From the NCBI GenBank assembly GCA_029778515.1, contig JAKOQD010000034.1, positions 1-34,711 on the forward strand: a stretch of DNA of 34,711 bases, given 5' to 3'. The DNA is from Actinomycetes bacterium. Lineage in GTDB: Bacteria; Actinomycetota; Actinomycetes; Propionibacteriales; Propionibacteriaceae. The translations under genes and the position numbers were made by a program. Within the stretch, counting starts at the first letter, position 1. Each line of letters begins with the position of its first letter. This document shows, one piece after another, positions 22,466 to 33,143 of the stretch. The notes beneath the pieces were generated by a model. It was given only the letters and a program-made list of their open reading frames with translations, was not told the DNA's origin and ran no database searches.

Positions 22466-22526
22466 TGCCACAGGTCACTTCGTCTAGATGCTTTTGGATG
22501 GTCGTGGCCGCCTTCCCCCTGTGGCA
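22466..22526 (-). promoter_or_regulatory. Structured rplS leader
   Basis: In the transcript TGCCACAGG (22526-22518) can pair with CCTGTGGCA (22474-22466), nine perfect base pairs closing a 43-nt loop that ends 15 nt before the rplS ATG. Ribosomal-protein genes are often controlled by such leaders. I do not recognise a described L19 leader class in it. Confidence 0.4.
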
Positions 22527-22611
22527 GGAGCGCCCACGGCACAACAGTCGTCCAGTCTGCCATAGCTGGCCGTCCGGCCGGAAATCGGCGCAGGGCCAGC
22601 GCGCCAGAACG

Positions 22612-22651
22612 CCAGCGGCGGCGCCACCGCAGAGGGTGACGCCGCCGCTGG
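22612..22651 (-). terminator. GC-rich hairpin after sdhB
   Basis: On the minus strand CCAGCGGCGGCGTCACC and GGTGGCGCCGCCGCTGG form a stem of about 16 bp with one mismatch around CTCTGC, starting nine bases after the sdhB stop. No clear T-run follows (CGTTCTGG). It probably ends sdhCAB transcription. Confidence 0.7.
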
Positions 22652-22659
22652 AGTGGCTG

Positions 22660-23417
22660 TTACTTGCCGTCCTTCTTGAACAGCGAGGCGATCAGGTCGC
22701 GGTTGAGCTGGCTGATCGTGTCGAACGGGATCTGCTTGGGGCAGACCTCGGCGCACTCGCCGATGTTGGTGCAACCACCGAAGCCTTCGGCATCGTGGGT
22801 CGCGATCATCGACTTGATCCGGCTGTACCGCTCCGGCTGGCCCTGCGGGAGCATCGCCAGGTGGGTGATCTTGGCTGCCGTGAACAGCATGCCCGAGGAG
22901 TTCGGGCAGGCCGCCACACAGGCGCCACAGCCGATGCAGGTGGCCGCGTCGAAGGCGCGATCGGCCTTCAGCTTGCCAACCGGCGCGGCGTGCGCGTCCG
23001 GGGCTGCACCGGTGTTGGCCGAGATGAAGCCACCGGCCTGGATGATCCGGTCGAAGGCCGAGCGGTCAACGACCAGGTCCTTGATCACCGGGAAGGGACC
23101 GGCGCGCCACGGCTCCACGTCGATCGTGGCGCCGTCCGAGAACGACCGCATGTGCAGCTGGCAGGTGGTGGTGGGCACCGGCGAATCGCCGCGGCCGTGG
23201 GCCGTCCCGTTGATCACCACGCCACACATGCCGCAAATGCCCTCACGGCAGTCGTGGTCGAAGGCCACCGGCTCCTCACCCTTGATGGTGAGGTCCTCGT
23301 TGAGGAGGTCGAGCATCTCCAAGAACGACATGTCCGAAGAGACGTTCTGCACCTGGTAGGTAACCATCCGCCCTTCGGTCTGGGCGTTAGCTTGGCGCCA
23401 TACGCGCAAGGTGATGT

Positions 23418-23421
<4 letters not shown>
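22660..23421 (-). CDS. sdhB: Succinate dehydrogenase iron-sulfur subunit
   Basis: Carries electrons from SdhA flavin to the membrane cytochrome. 253 residues. [2Fe-2S] ligands are Cys58, Cys63, Cys66 (CREGICGMC) and Cys87. The [4Fe-4S]/[3Fe-4S] motifs are [13 protein letters not shown] (162-174) and [15 protein letters not shown] (215-229). The sequence type matches the B-type Sdh/Frd complexes of Actinobacteria. GTG overlaps the sdhA stop as GTGA. Confidence 0.97.
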
Positions 23422-25441
<2,020 letters not shown>

Positions 25442-25442
<1 letters not shown>

Positions 25443-26170
25443 CAGTTGATCCATCCGAAGAGAACGGCCACCGGCATGATCATGAAGCCGATGTAGAGGA
25501 TGAGGGCGACGGCCCAGGCGCAGCCGTTCAGCACCGCGCGAGCCTTCGCGCTGGTGTTGGCGCCCAGCGTCGCGAACGCACTCCAGAAGCCGTGCCGGAT
25601 GTGCATGCACACCGCCACCATCCAGACCGCGTAGAGCAGCACCATCCACCACTGGCTGAACTCGCCGATCACCATCTTGTACGGCGAACTGGCGTAATCG
25701 GCGCCGTACTCACCACCGGTAAGCGCGGCGTGAACCGTGAACTGCGCCAAGTGGAAGATCAGCAGACCGGCCAGGATGATGCCACCCCAGCGCATGGTGC
25801 GCGCAGAGTAGGTACGGGCTAGGTCGCGCTTCGCCGCGTAGGTGGACGGGTTGGCCGCCAGCGCGCGATTCCACAGCGTCACAGCCGAGTAGATGTGCAG
25901 CACAACCGCGGCCAGCAGAACCACCCGGAAGATCCAGATGAACCAGCCGGCGGGCAGCAGCGGGTAAAGGATGCCACCGTCTTCGGTCTGGCCCTTCAGC
26001 CACTCTGCATAGTGGTTGAAGGAGTCCTCGCCGAGGAACATCTTGGAATTGCCGAACGCGTGCATCAGCAGGAAAGCGATCAGGAGCAGGCCGGTCACAG
26101 CCATGATTACCTTGAGAGTGACCGTGGATCGCAGAGCCCTCTGATGAGGAGTCAATGTTGTTGTTGCCAC
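25442..26170 (-). CDS. sdhC: Succinate dehydrogenase cytochrome b subunit, B-type
   Basis: 242-residue five-helix membrane anchor of the single-subunit B type, so no sdhD is expected or present. It should bind two haems; candidate His ligands lie in [30 protein letters not shown] and CMHIRHGFW. It passes electrons to menaquinone. GTG 26170 follows TAGGGT by six bases with no Shine-Dalgarno sequence, so the sdhCAB mRNA is probably leaderless. Confidence 0.94.
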
Positions 26171-26176
26171 GGCGCC

Positions 26177-26182
26177 ACCCTA
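26177..26182 (-). promoter_or_regulatory. -10 box of the leaderless sdhCAB promoter
   Basis: TAGGGT on the minus strand ends six bases before the sdhC GTG. A TTAGGCAA...TTGCCTAA palindrome lies about 100 bp upstream (26280-26303). No -35 hexamer is obvious. Confidence 0.45.
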
Positions 26183-26268
26183 GTAAGAAAACCGCCGCAT
26201 TTCGTGCTGTCAGCGGGTTTTGAGTGTGGCAGGTCTCACAATCTGGACCCGCACTGGACGAACAGTCG

Positions 26269-26303
26269 AAAAAGCGCTTTTAGGCAAACCTAGCGTTGCC
26301 TAA
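26269..26303 (-). terminator. trmD terminator overlapping an inverted repeat
   Basis: TTAGGCAA and TTGCCTAA (26303-26280, minus strand) form an 8-bp stem overlapping the trmD stop codon. It is followed by AAAAGCGCTTTTT, itself a short hairpin with a T-run. It ends the rpsP-trmD operon ahead of sdhC. The same palindrome partly resembles a DtxR/IdeR iron box. Confidence 0.6.
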
Positions 26304-27004
26304 TTCGACCCCTCCAGGAGGTCCGGACGGCGTTGCGCGGTGCGTTCGCGCGACTGCGCCAGCCGCCATTCGGAGACCTGGCCATGGTGCCCCGAAAGCA
26401 GCACCGCGGGCACTTCCAGACCCCGCCAGTTGGCGGGTTTCGTGTACACCGGGTACTCCAGCAGGCCGTCCAGATCGTCGCCGTGGGACTCCTCCACCAG
26501 CGACTCCGGGTTGCCGAGGACACCGGGCAGCAGCCGGACCACCGCTTCGGTGATCGCAAGGGCAGCCACCTCGCCGCCGTTGAGCACATAGTCGCCGAGG
26601 CTGACCTCGAGCACCTCCATGCGGGACGTGGCGTGCGCCACCACCCGGGCGTCGATGCCCTCGTAGCGCCCGCAGGCGAACAGCAGCCAGTCGCGTCCGG
26701 CCAGTTCGTGGGCCAACGCCTGGGTGAACGGCACCCCGGACGGAGTGGGCACCACCAGTAGCGGCTTCGGTCCGTCTGGGGGCACCAGCTCGTCCAGCGC
26801 CTCGCCCCACGGCTCCGGCTTCATCACCATGCCGGCCCCGCCGCCGTACGGGGTGTCGTCGACGGTGCGGTGCCGGTCGTGCGTCCAGTCGCGCAGATCG
26901 TGGACGCCCAGCGTCACGATGCCGGAGCTGATGGCCTTCCCGACCAGCGAAAGCTGCAGGGGCGCGAAATAGTCGCAGAAGATGCTGACCAGATCAATCC
27001 GCAT
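26300..27004 (-). CDS. trmD: tRNA (guanine37-N1)-methyltransferase
   Basis: Methylates G37 next to the anticodon to prevent frameshifting. 234 residues with the trefoil-knot SAM site ([15 protein letters not shown], then [20 protein letters not shown]) and N-terminal [36 protein letters not shown] is also typical. ATG 27004 overlaps the rimM end by 11 bases. Confidence 0.97.
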   Translation of the reverse strand: MRIDLVSIFCDYFAPLQLSLVGKAISSGIVTLGVHDLRDWTHDRHRTVDDTPYGGGAGMVMKPEPWGEALDELVPPDGPKPLLVVPTPSGVPFTQALAHELAGRDWLLFACGRYEGIDARVVAHATSRMEVLEVSLGDYVLNGGEVAALAITEAVVRLLPGVLGNPESLVEESHGDDLDGLLEYPVYTKPANWRGLEVPAVLLSGHHGQVSEWRLAQSRERTAQRRPDLLEGSN

Positions 27005-27512
27005 CGCGCACCTCGACATCGCTCAGCAGGCCGGGGATCGGATTGATCACAACCTGCCCGGCTGCCGGGTCGACCTCGGGCACCAGTTCGGTGACGAACG
27101 GCACCAGGCGCTCACCAAGCGGCGTACGGATCACCAGCAGGTCCTGAGCGGGGTTGTGCAGTACCGCGACCACCTCACCGAGTTCGGCCCCGGCCGGGTC
27201 GCAGGCCCGCAGGCCAACGAGGGTGCTGTCGTGGAACTCGTCGTCATCGATGTCGGTCGGGGTGCCCTGGACCCACAGATCGACCCCGCGCAGGGCATCC
27301 GCTGCGGTGCGGTCGCGCACCTCGGCGAAGCTCACCACCAGCCGCCCGCCCTGCAGCCCGTGGCCGGTCACGGTGAGTTCCCGATCGCCGGCGCTGACCT
27401 TCGCCCCGGACGCGAACCGTTCGTCGATGCTGTCGGTGCGCGGACGGACGGTCACCTGGCCGCGCAGTCCGTGGGCACGGCCGACCGTCCCGACGATCAA
27501 ATGGTCAGTCAT
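26994..27512 (-). CDS. rimM: 16S rRNA processing protein RimM
   Basis: 172-residue 30S maturation factor that binds S19. The N-terminal RimM domain ([20 protein letters not shown]) is followed by a PRC barrel ([20 protein letters not shown] to [17 protein letters not shown]). ATG 27512 is set by GTGGAG upstream and by homology; a longer open frame to 27605 crosses the intergenic hairpin and is rejected. Confidence 0.95.
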   Translation of the reverse strand: MTDHLIVGTVGRAHGLRGQVTVRPRTDSIDERFASGAKVSAGDRELTVTGHGLQGGRLVVSFAEVRDRTAADALRGVDLWVQGTPTDIDDDEFHDSTLVGLRACDPAGAELGEVVAVLHNPAQDLLVIRTPLGERLVPFVTELVPEVDPAAGQVVINPIPGLLSDVEVRDAD

Positions 27513-27544
27513 TCTGGCTCCACGACGTGATTGTGCGCCAAACA

Positions 27545-27578
27545 GTTCCGCCCCACCACTGATGCGGTGGGGCGGAAC
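27545..27578. terminator. 13-bp hairpin between khpA and rimM
   Basis: GTTCCGCCCCACC and GGTGGGGCGGAAC are perfect inverted arms around an 8-nt loop (27558-27565). On the minus strand it lies 24 bp after the khpA stop and is followed by TGTTTGGC. It may be a partial terminator or mRNA-processing site that lowers rimM-trmD expression relative to rpsP-khpA. Confidence 0.6.
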
Positions 27579-27601
27579 CTGGCTTGGCTCAATGCGACGG
27601 C

Positions 27602-27856
27602 TCAACTGCGCCGGCGAGGGCGGCGGTCGACGTCGACGAAGTCGACCCGTACCTGCTCGCGTCCGGCCAGTGCGGCGATCACCGTGCGCAGGGCACCGGC
27701 GGTGCGTCCCTGGCGTCCGATGACCTTGCCGATGTCCTCGGGATGGACCCGCACCTCAAGTGTGCGCGTCCGGCCCCGATCCGACTCGCGAACCCGGACA
27801 TCGTCCGGATTGGGGACCAGTCCCCGCACTAGGTGCTCGAGCGCTTCGGCCAGCAT
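27602..27856 (-). CDS. khpA: KH-domain RNA-binding protein KhpA
   Basis: 84-residue single KH domain with the GxxG loop in DIGKVIGRQGRTAGALRTVI and a basic C terminus (DVDRRPRRRS). It is a conserved small RNA-binding protein encoded between rpsP and rimM in Gram-positive bacteria, and partners KhpB in some. Two bases separate it from rpsP. Confidence 0.93.
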   Translation of the reverse strand: MLAEALEHLVRGLVPNPDDVRVRESDRGRTRTLEVRVHPEDIGKVIGRQGRTAGALRTVIAALAGREQVRVDFVDVDRRPRRRS

Positions 27857-27858
27857 GC

Positions 27859-28287
27859 TCAGGCCTCTTCGGCCTCGGCCGGGGCTTCGGCATCAGCCTC
27901 GGCAGCCTTCTTCTTCGACTTCGAGATCGCGGCGGTGGCCGGCTCGCTGTCGGCCTCGGCAAGTGCGGCGTTGAACAGCGCGACCTTGTCCTTCGGCTCG
28001 GGCTGCGGGGTGACACCGGACGGGCTGGTGTCACCGCTGAACTTCTGCCAGTCACCGGTGCGCTTGAGCAGGGCGACGACGGCCTCGGTCGGCTGTGCGC
28101 CGACACCGAGCCAGTACTGCGCGCGCTCGGAGTCGATCCTGATCACCGACGGGTCGTTCTTCGGGTGGTAGAGGCCGATCTCCTCGATCGCCCGGCCGTC
28201 CCGCTTGGCGCGGGCATCCATGACGACGATGCGGTAGTGCGGGGAGCGGATCTTGCCGAGCCGCTTGAGACGAATCTTGACAGCCAC
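27859..28287 (-). CDS. rpsP: 30S ribosomal protein S16 with acidic/Lys-Ala-rich tail
   Basis: 142 residues. The S16 core spans about residues 1-80 ([20 protein letters not shown], then [24 protein letters not shown]). A C-terminal extension of about 55 residues ([20 protein letters not shown]) is low complexity, as in many Actinobacteria. The GTG start follows AGGAGAA. First gene of rpsP-khpA-rimM-trmD. Confidence 0.97.
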   Translation of the reverse strand: MAVKIRLKRLGKIRSPHYRIVVMDARAKRDGRAIEEIGLYHPKNDPSVIRIDSERAQYWLGVGAQPTEAVVALLKRTGDWQKFSGDTSPSGVTPQPEPKDKVALFNAALAEADSEPATAAISKSKKKAAEADAEAPAEAEEA

Positions 28288-28493
28288 GAGTGTGGGTTCT
28301 CCTGTGCAGAACTTGGGACGGTGACACCACCGGCCCGGACGGGTGAACTCCGCTATTCGTAGTGGGGCTACGGACGGCGAAGCTCGGCTGGATCCGGATC
28401 AGCCGGAGTTAGAGGGCGCCGACCGAGCCAGATGCGCCTACTAGTGTGCCAGAACGTGTCCTCACCGGGCCAACCGGCTAGCCTGCCCCCATC

Positions 28494-29759
28494 ATGTTCC
28501 GCCCCGACTCGGCAGATCGGCCCCGCGACAAGGCGCGATTGGGTCTGCTGGGCATGCTCGGGCCCGCTTTCGTTGCCAGCGTCGCCTACGTCGATCCGGG
28601 CAATGTTGCCGCCAATCTGAGCGCGGGTGCCGACTACGGCTATGCGCTGGTGTGGGTGCTGGCGGTGGCGTCGCTGATGGCAATGGTGATCCAGTACCAG
28701 TCGGCGAAGCTGGGCCTGGTCACCGGCGCCACCCTGCCCCAGGCCATGGCCGATCGTTTCGCCGGCCATCGGTATCAGCGTCCGCTGACGGTCGGCTACG
28801 GGCTGCAGGCATTCGTCATCGCGATCGCGACCGACCTGGCCGAAGTGGTCGGCGGTGCGCTCGGCCTGTACCTGCTGTTCGGGCTGCCGCTGTGGGCGGG
28901 CAGCATCGTCGTCGGCGTCGTGGCGATGGTGCTGCTGTGGGTGCTGCGCTCGCGCGGCGAGGGCGTGTTCGAGGCCGGTGTTGGCGCACTGCTCGCAGTG
29001 GTCGCGCTCGGCTTCGTCGGCGCGCTGTTCTTCAAGGCACCTTCTTGGGACGCGACCCTGGCCGGGCTGTGGCCCTCCGTGCCCGACCGCGACGCGTGGC
29101 CGCTGATCGCGGCGATGCTCGGCGCGACCGTGATGCCGCACGCCATCTACCTGCACTCGGCGCTGGCGATCGATCGGCACCGTCCGGACGGACACCTGGA
29201 CCGTCCGCTGCGCCGATTGCTGCGAGCACAGAAGCTGGACGTGGGCCTCGCGCTGGTGCTGTCCGGCTCGGTGAACATCTCGATGCTGCTGCTGGGCGCG
29301 GTGGCGCTGGCGGGCGTGGTCGGCGACCCGATCGAGGCCATACACGTGACGCTCGGCACCGACCTTGGCCCGTGGCCGGCGGCTGTGTTCGCGATCGGCC
29401 TGCTCGCGTCCGGCATCGGCTCGGCAGTGGTCGGCACGCATGCGGGGGCGCGGATCCTGAAGGACATGCACGTGTGGCAGGTGGAACCGACCCTGCGCCG
29501 GGCCATCACCATCGGACCGGCGGTGCTACTGCTGCTGACCGGCGTCTCCCCCACTTCGGTGTTGATCTGGAGTCAGATCGTGCTCAGCTTCGGCGTGGCC
29601 CTGGCGGCCGCCCCGTTGGCCTTGGTGACCGGAGACCGCCGGCTGATGGGCGAGTTCGTAGACCGTGCGTGGCAGCGGGCGCTCAACTGGCTGATCGTCA
29701 CCCTGATCATCGGGCTCAACCTGGTGATGATCTGGTGGGCGCTGTCCCGCGGCAGCTGA
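28494..29759 (+). CDS. mntH: Nramp-family divalent metal transporter
   Basis: Proton-coupled importer of Mn(II) and related metals. 421 residues, about 11 transmembrane helices. The metal-binding motifs are DPGN (34-37) in TM1 and MPH (214-216) in TM6. TAGCCT lies nine bases before the ATG and there is no clear Shine-Dalgarno sequence. It is divergent from rpsP and convergent with the amidohydrolase. I found no clear MntR/DtxR box in the 206-bp upstream gap. Confidence 0.95.
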   Translation: MFRPDSADRPRDKARLGLLGMLGPAFVASVAYVDPGNVAANLSAGADYGYALVWVLAVASLMAMVIQYQSAKLGLVTGATLPQAMADRFAGHRYQRPLTVGYGLQAFVIAIATDLAEVVGGALGLYLLFGLPLWAGSIVVGVVAMVLLWVLRSRGEGVFEAGVGALLAVVALGFVGALFFKAPSWDATLAGLWPSVPDRDAWPLIAAMLGATVMPHAIYLHSALAIDRHRPDGHLDRPLRRLLRAQKLDVGLALVLSGSVNISMLLLGAVALAGVVGDPIEAIHVTLGTDLGPWPAAVFAIGLLASGIGSAVVGTHAGARILKDMHVWQVEPTLRRAITIGPAVLLLLTGVSPTSVLIWSQIVLSFGVALAAAPLALVTGDRRLMGEFVDRAWQRALNWLIVTLIIGLNLVMIWWALSRGS

Positions 29760-29818
29760 GCCCCGGCGCCTACCCGCGTCCGATCCCGCCCCGCCTCAAC
29801 TCGCATCGCGCCCCACGT

Positions 29819-29900
29819 CAACTCGCGTTTGCTACCGAAGTCGGCGTTCGCTGCCGAAATTTCGGTGGCAAGCGCCCAATTCGGTGGCAAACGCGAGTTG
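29819..29900. repeat. 82-bp nested palindrome between convergent genes
   Basis: Outer arms at 29819-29839 and 29880-29900 are 21 nt each with one mismatch (CAACTCGCGTTTGC-T/C-ACCGAA). Inner arms GGCGTTCGCTGCCGAAA and TTTCGGTGGCAAGCGCC (29843-29876) are a diverged second copy of the same unit. In effect there are four units of GCGTTTGCYACCGAA, two in each direction. A further CAACTCGC lies just upstream. It may terminate both mntH and the amidohydrolase gene. Confidence 0.8.
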
Positions 29901-29917
29901 CGGGTGTGTTCGGCCGC

Positions 29918-31087
29918 TCAGTGTGCGGACGCGACAACACGTCCGCGGAGAATCACCAGGCTGGGGTGCCTGGTGGCCCCAGGATCGAGTCGTGGGTCGG
30001 CTGCGTAAACCACCAGGTCGGCCCAGGCGCCGTCGACCACCGGCGGGGCGCCCAACCATTCCCGGGCACGCCAGGACGCGGCACCCAGCGCGAACTCCGC
30101 GCCGCCAAGCTTGGCCAGCATGCCGATCTCGGTTCCGACCAGGCCGTGGCTGATGCTGCCCCCGGCGTCCGTCCCAGCGAACACCGGGACGCCAGCCTCG
30201 ATCGCCGCGCCGATGGTCTCGAAACGGCGCGCGTGCAGCGTCCGCATGTGGGCCGCGTAGGCCGGGAACTTCGCCTCGCCGGCATCAGCGAAGGCAGGGA
30301 AGTTCTCCAGATTGACCAGCGTCGGCACCAGCGCTACCCGGCGTTCGGCCATCAACTCGATGGTGGCCGCGTCCAGGCCGGTGCCGTGCTCAATGCCATC
30401 GATGCCGGCGCGCACCAGTTGCTGCACCGACTCCTCGCCGAAGCAGTGGGCGGTGACCCGTGCGCCCAACTGATGCGCGCGTTCGATCGCAGCGGCGGCC
30501 ACCTCCGCCGGCCACAATGGCGCGAGATCACCGCGGTCGCGGTCGATCCAGTCGCCGACCAGCTTCACCCAGCCATCACCGCGGACGGCCTGCCGCGCCA
30601 CCTCGGCGATCAGCTCCTCGGGCTCTACTTCCGCGGCGTAGTTGCGGATGTACCGCTTGGGACGGGCGATGTGCCGGCCGGCCCGGATGATCCGGGGCAG
30701 GTCTTCGCGCTCGTCGATCCAGTGGGTGTCGATCGGCGAACCCGCGTCGCGGATCAGAAGAGTGCCGGCGTCCCGATCGGTGAGCGCCTGCGCCTCGGCC
30801 ACCTCGTCCGGGACCGCGCCGTTCGCGCCGAGACCGATGTGACAATGCGCGTCGACCAGTCCAGGCAGGATCCAGGCGCCCTGGCAGACCGTCACCGCAT
30901 CGGGCACCGGTTCGGTGCGGATCAGACCATCGGCCACCCACAGGTCGCGCGGCTCGCCTTCGGGGAGCAGTACCCCCTGTAGGTGCAGCGGGTATCCGGG
31001 GCGAGTCGACGGGGACTCGCGGCCACCGTGATCGTGTGCGAAGAACTCCGGCTCTCCCAATCCCGGCGGCGCGTGGTGGTGGCTCAT
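29918..31087 (-). CDS. Amidohydrolase-superfamily protein (imidazolonepropionase-like)
   Basis: 389-residue predicted metal-dependent hydrolase. GAWILPGLVDAHCHIGLG carries the HxH metal motif; later metal ligands are likely in RVTAHCFGEES, GIEHGTG and VPVFAGTDAGG. The substrate is unknown. The N terminus is unusual in being His-rich (MSHHHAPPG, then FAHDHGG), which might help metal loading. It is monocistronic, and convergent with mntH across the palindrome. Confidence 0.85.
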   Translation of the reverse strand: MSHHHAPPGLGEPEFFAHDHGGRESPSTRPGYPLHLQGVLLPEGEPRDLWVADGLIRTEPVPDAVTVCQGAWILPGLVDAHCHIGLGANGAVPDEVAEAQALTDRDAGTLLIRDAGSPIDTHWIDEREDLPRIIRAGRHIARPKRYIRNYAAEVEPEELIAEVARQAVRGDGWVKLVGDWIDRDRGDLAPLWPAEVAAAAIERAHQLGARVTAHCFGEESVQQLVRAGIDGIEHGTGLDAATIELMAERRVALVPTLVNLENFPAFADAGEAKFPAYAAHMRTLHARRFETIGAAIEAGVPVFAGTDAGGSISHGLVGTEIGMLAKLGGAEFALGAASWRAREWLGAPPVVDGAWADLVVYAADPRLDPGATRHPSLVILRGRVVASAH

Positions 31088-31404
31088 CGAGTCATTATTG
31101 CGGTCGCGGGCTCGTCAACCGAGAGCGCGGCGGCACAGGTGTCGCAAAGTCGCAGCCAGCTCAGCCAGACACCGGAGAATCGGGCCAGCGCGCAGATCCG
31201 ACTACGAGATCACGACATGTCGGCGGCCACGGGTGGTCTCGACTGTCTTTCGGCCTCTGGTGCATCCCTAGGTCAAGACGCCAACGCCACCATCGGCTGA
31301 CCGCTCGTCGTCTAGCTCGACCAAGCCGAAGCGGGGGCCGAGTCAGATCAGGCGCGTGAAGCCGACCGGTGAAGTATGGACGCGACCAGCCGCGACTGCG
31401 AACG
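31088..31404. other. 317-bp gap with no recognisable feature
   Basis: Between the amidohydrolase start and the ffh stop I see no convincing gene, RNA or strong hairpin. Short open frames here lack ribosome binding sites and similarity. The region includes the amidohydrolase promoter and ffh terminator, neither of which I can pinpoint. Confidence 0.5.
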
Positions 31405-32973
31405 TCAGCGGGGGCCGGCGTTCTTCGGATTGAAGAGTTGCTGCAGTTCGGCCGGAAGCTGGAAGTCGCCGACCGCCTTCGCCAGGTCGGCCTCGGTCGG
31501 CTGCGTGGGCAGGCCGAACGCGGACGTGGGCGCCGACGCTGCTGGGGGCAGAGCCGCAGCGCCACCACCCGTCCGCTTGGCCGGGTTGCCGGAAACCTTG
31601 TGGTTGCCCTTCTTCTTCTTGGGCTGCTGCTTGGCCGCGGGCCGGCGTCCGCCCATTCCGGTCATCGCGCCACCCAGGCTCTGCATCATCTTGCGGGCCT
31701 CGAAGAAGCGGTTGACCAGGGAATTCACGTCCGAGACCTTGGTGCCCGAGCCGGTTGCGATCCGCGCGCGGCGGGAACCGTCCAGCAGCTTCGGGTTGGC
31801 CCGCTCAGCCGGGGTCATCGAGTAGATGATCGCCTCCAGGCGGTCGATCTCACGCTCGTCGATGTTGTTGATCTGGTCCTTCATCTGGCCCATCCCGGGC
31901 ATCATGCCCAGGATCTTCGACAGCGGACCCATCCGCCGCACTGCCTGCATTTGCGACAGGAAGTCGTCCAGGCCGAACTCGCCGCCCTTACCCTGCAGGA
32001 GCTTCTGCGCGGCCTTCGCGGACTCCTCTGCGTCGAAGGTCTTCTCGGCCTGTTCGATCAGGCTGAGCAGGTCGCCCATGCCGAGGATTCGGCTGGCCAT
32101 CCGGTCGGGGTGGAAGGCGTCGAAGTCGCCCAGGCCCTCGCCGTTGGACGCGAACATGATCGGCTTGCCGGTCACCCGGGCGATCGACAGCGCCGCGCCA
32201 CCGCGAGCGTCGCCGTCGAGCTTGGAGAGCACGACCCCGTCGAAGCCGACCCCGTCGGCGAACGCCCGGGCGGTGTTGACCGCGTCCTGGCCGATCATGG
32301 CGTCGACGACGAACAGGATCTCGGTCGGGTTGACCGCGTCCCGGATGTCGGCAGCCTGCTGCATCAGTTCGGCGTCCACACCCAGCCGGCCGGCGGTGTC
32401 GACGATCACGACGTCGTAGAGCTTGCTCATCGCGTGCAGGATCGAGGTGCGCGCCACCCCTACCGGGTCACCGATGCCGTTGCCGGGCTCGGGCGCGAAG
32501 ACATGAACTCCGGCCCGCTCGCCGACCACCTGCAGCTGGTTCACCGCGTTCGGACGCTGCAGGTCAGCCGCGACCAGCAGCGGCGAATGGCCCTGGTCCT
32601 TCAGCCACTTGCCGAGCTTTCCGGCCAGCGTGGTCTTGCCGGAGCCCTGCAGGCCCGCCAGCATGATCACCGTCGGCGGACGCTTGGCGAAGCGCAGCGG
32701 CCGAGCCTCGCCGCCGAGGATCGCGATCAGCTCCTCGTTGACGATCTTGACGATCTGCTGCGCCGGGTTCAACGCGGCATGAATCTCGGCGCCGTGAGCG
32801 CGCTCCTTGACTGCTGCGATGAAGTCCTTGACCACGCCCAGGTTGACGTCCGCCTCGAGCAGGGCGAGCCGGATCTCGCGCGCGGTCGCGTCGATGTCGG
32901 CATCGGACAGCCGCGTCTTGCCGCGCAGATTGCGGAACGCAGCTGAAAGCCGATCGGACAGGGTGTCGAACAA
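31405..32973 (-). CDS. ffh: Signal recognition particle protein Ffh (SRP54)
   Basis: GTPase that binds 4.5S RNA and signal sequences and delivers ribosomes to FtsY. 522 residues: N domain 1-90, P-loop GLQGSGKT (107-114), DTAGRLGVD, SKLDGDARGG, then the Met-rich M domain (LSQMQAVRRMGPLSKILGMM, PGMGQM). The C terminus is a basic/Gly-rich then Ala/Pro-rich tail. TTG 32973 is supported by the canonical N terminus and GAGGT upstream. TAGGAT (33011-33006) is a likely -10. Confidence 0.97.
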   Translation of the reverse strand: MFDTLSDRLSAAFRNLRGKTRLSDADIDATAREIRLALLEADVNLGVVKDFIAAVKERAHGAEIHAALNPAQQIVKIVNEELIAILGGEARPLRFAKRPPTVIMLAGLQGSGKTTLAGKLGKWLKDQGHSPLLVAADLQRPNAVNQLQVVGERAGVHVFAPEPGNGIGDPVGVARTSILHAMSKLYDVVIVDTAGRLGVDAELMQQAADIRDAVNPTEILFVVDAMIGQDAVNTARAFADGVGFDGVVLSKLDGDARGGAALSIARVTGKPIMFASNGEGLGDFDAFHPDRMASRILGMGDLLSLIEQAEKTFDAEESAKAAQKLLQGKGGEFGLDDFLSQMQAVRRMGPLSKILGMMPGMGQMKDQINNIDEREIDRLEAIIYSMTPAERANPKLLDGSRRARIATGSGTKVSDVNSLVNRFFEARKMMQSLGGAMTGMGGRRPAAKQQPKKKKGNHKVSGNPAKRTGGGAAALPPAASAPTSAFGLPTQPTEADLAKAVGDFQLPAELQQLFNPKNAGPR

Positions 32974-33038
32974 GGTGGTACCTCACGCGTGTCGGGAACT
33001 CCGACATCCTACCGGTAGCGTCATCGGCCTCGGAGAAG

Positions 33039-33136
33039 CGTCCCCATCACCCACCCGCAGCAAGGTGGACCGTTTCTCGCCGAGACGCCAGCAAACCGTC
33101 CACCTTGCTGCCGGTTGAGGTGAACGGATGGGGACG
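33039..33136. repeat. 49-bp hairpin element, copy 2, with outer arms
   Basis: GCAGCAAGGTGGAC (33057-33070) and GTCCACCTTGCTGC (33098-33111) pair perfectly over 14 bp around a 27-bp centre holding TCTCG-C-CGAGA. An outer pair, CGTCCCCATC (33039-33048) and GATGGGGACG (33127-33136), extends the structure. The central 49 bp aligns with the element at 2717-2765, including AACCGTCCA and identical spacing. It lies upstream of ffh, after the acetyltransferase start region on the other side. Confidence 0.75.
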
Positions 33137-33143
33137 GATGGGT

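Noticed and set aside
28386..28408. GATCCGGATC-centred imperfect palindrome between rpsP and mntH
   Set aside because: Short and imperfect, no T-run, not at a promoter position I can define.
31369..32946. Long plus-strand open frame opposite ffh
   Set aside because: Antisense shadow of ffh; no ribosome binding site or recognisable domain.
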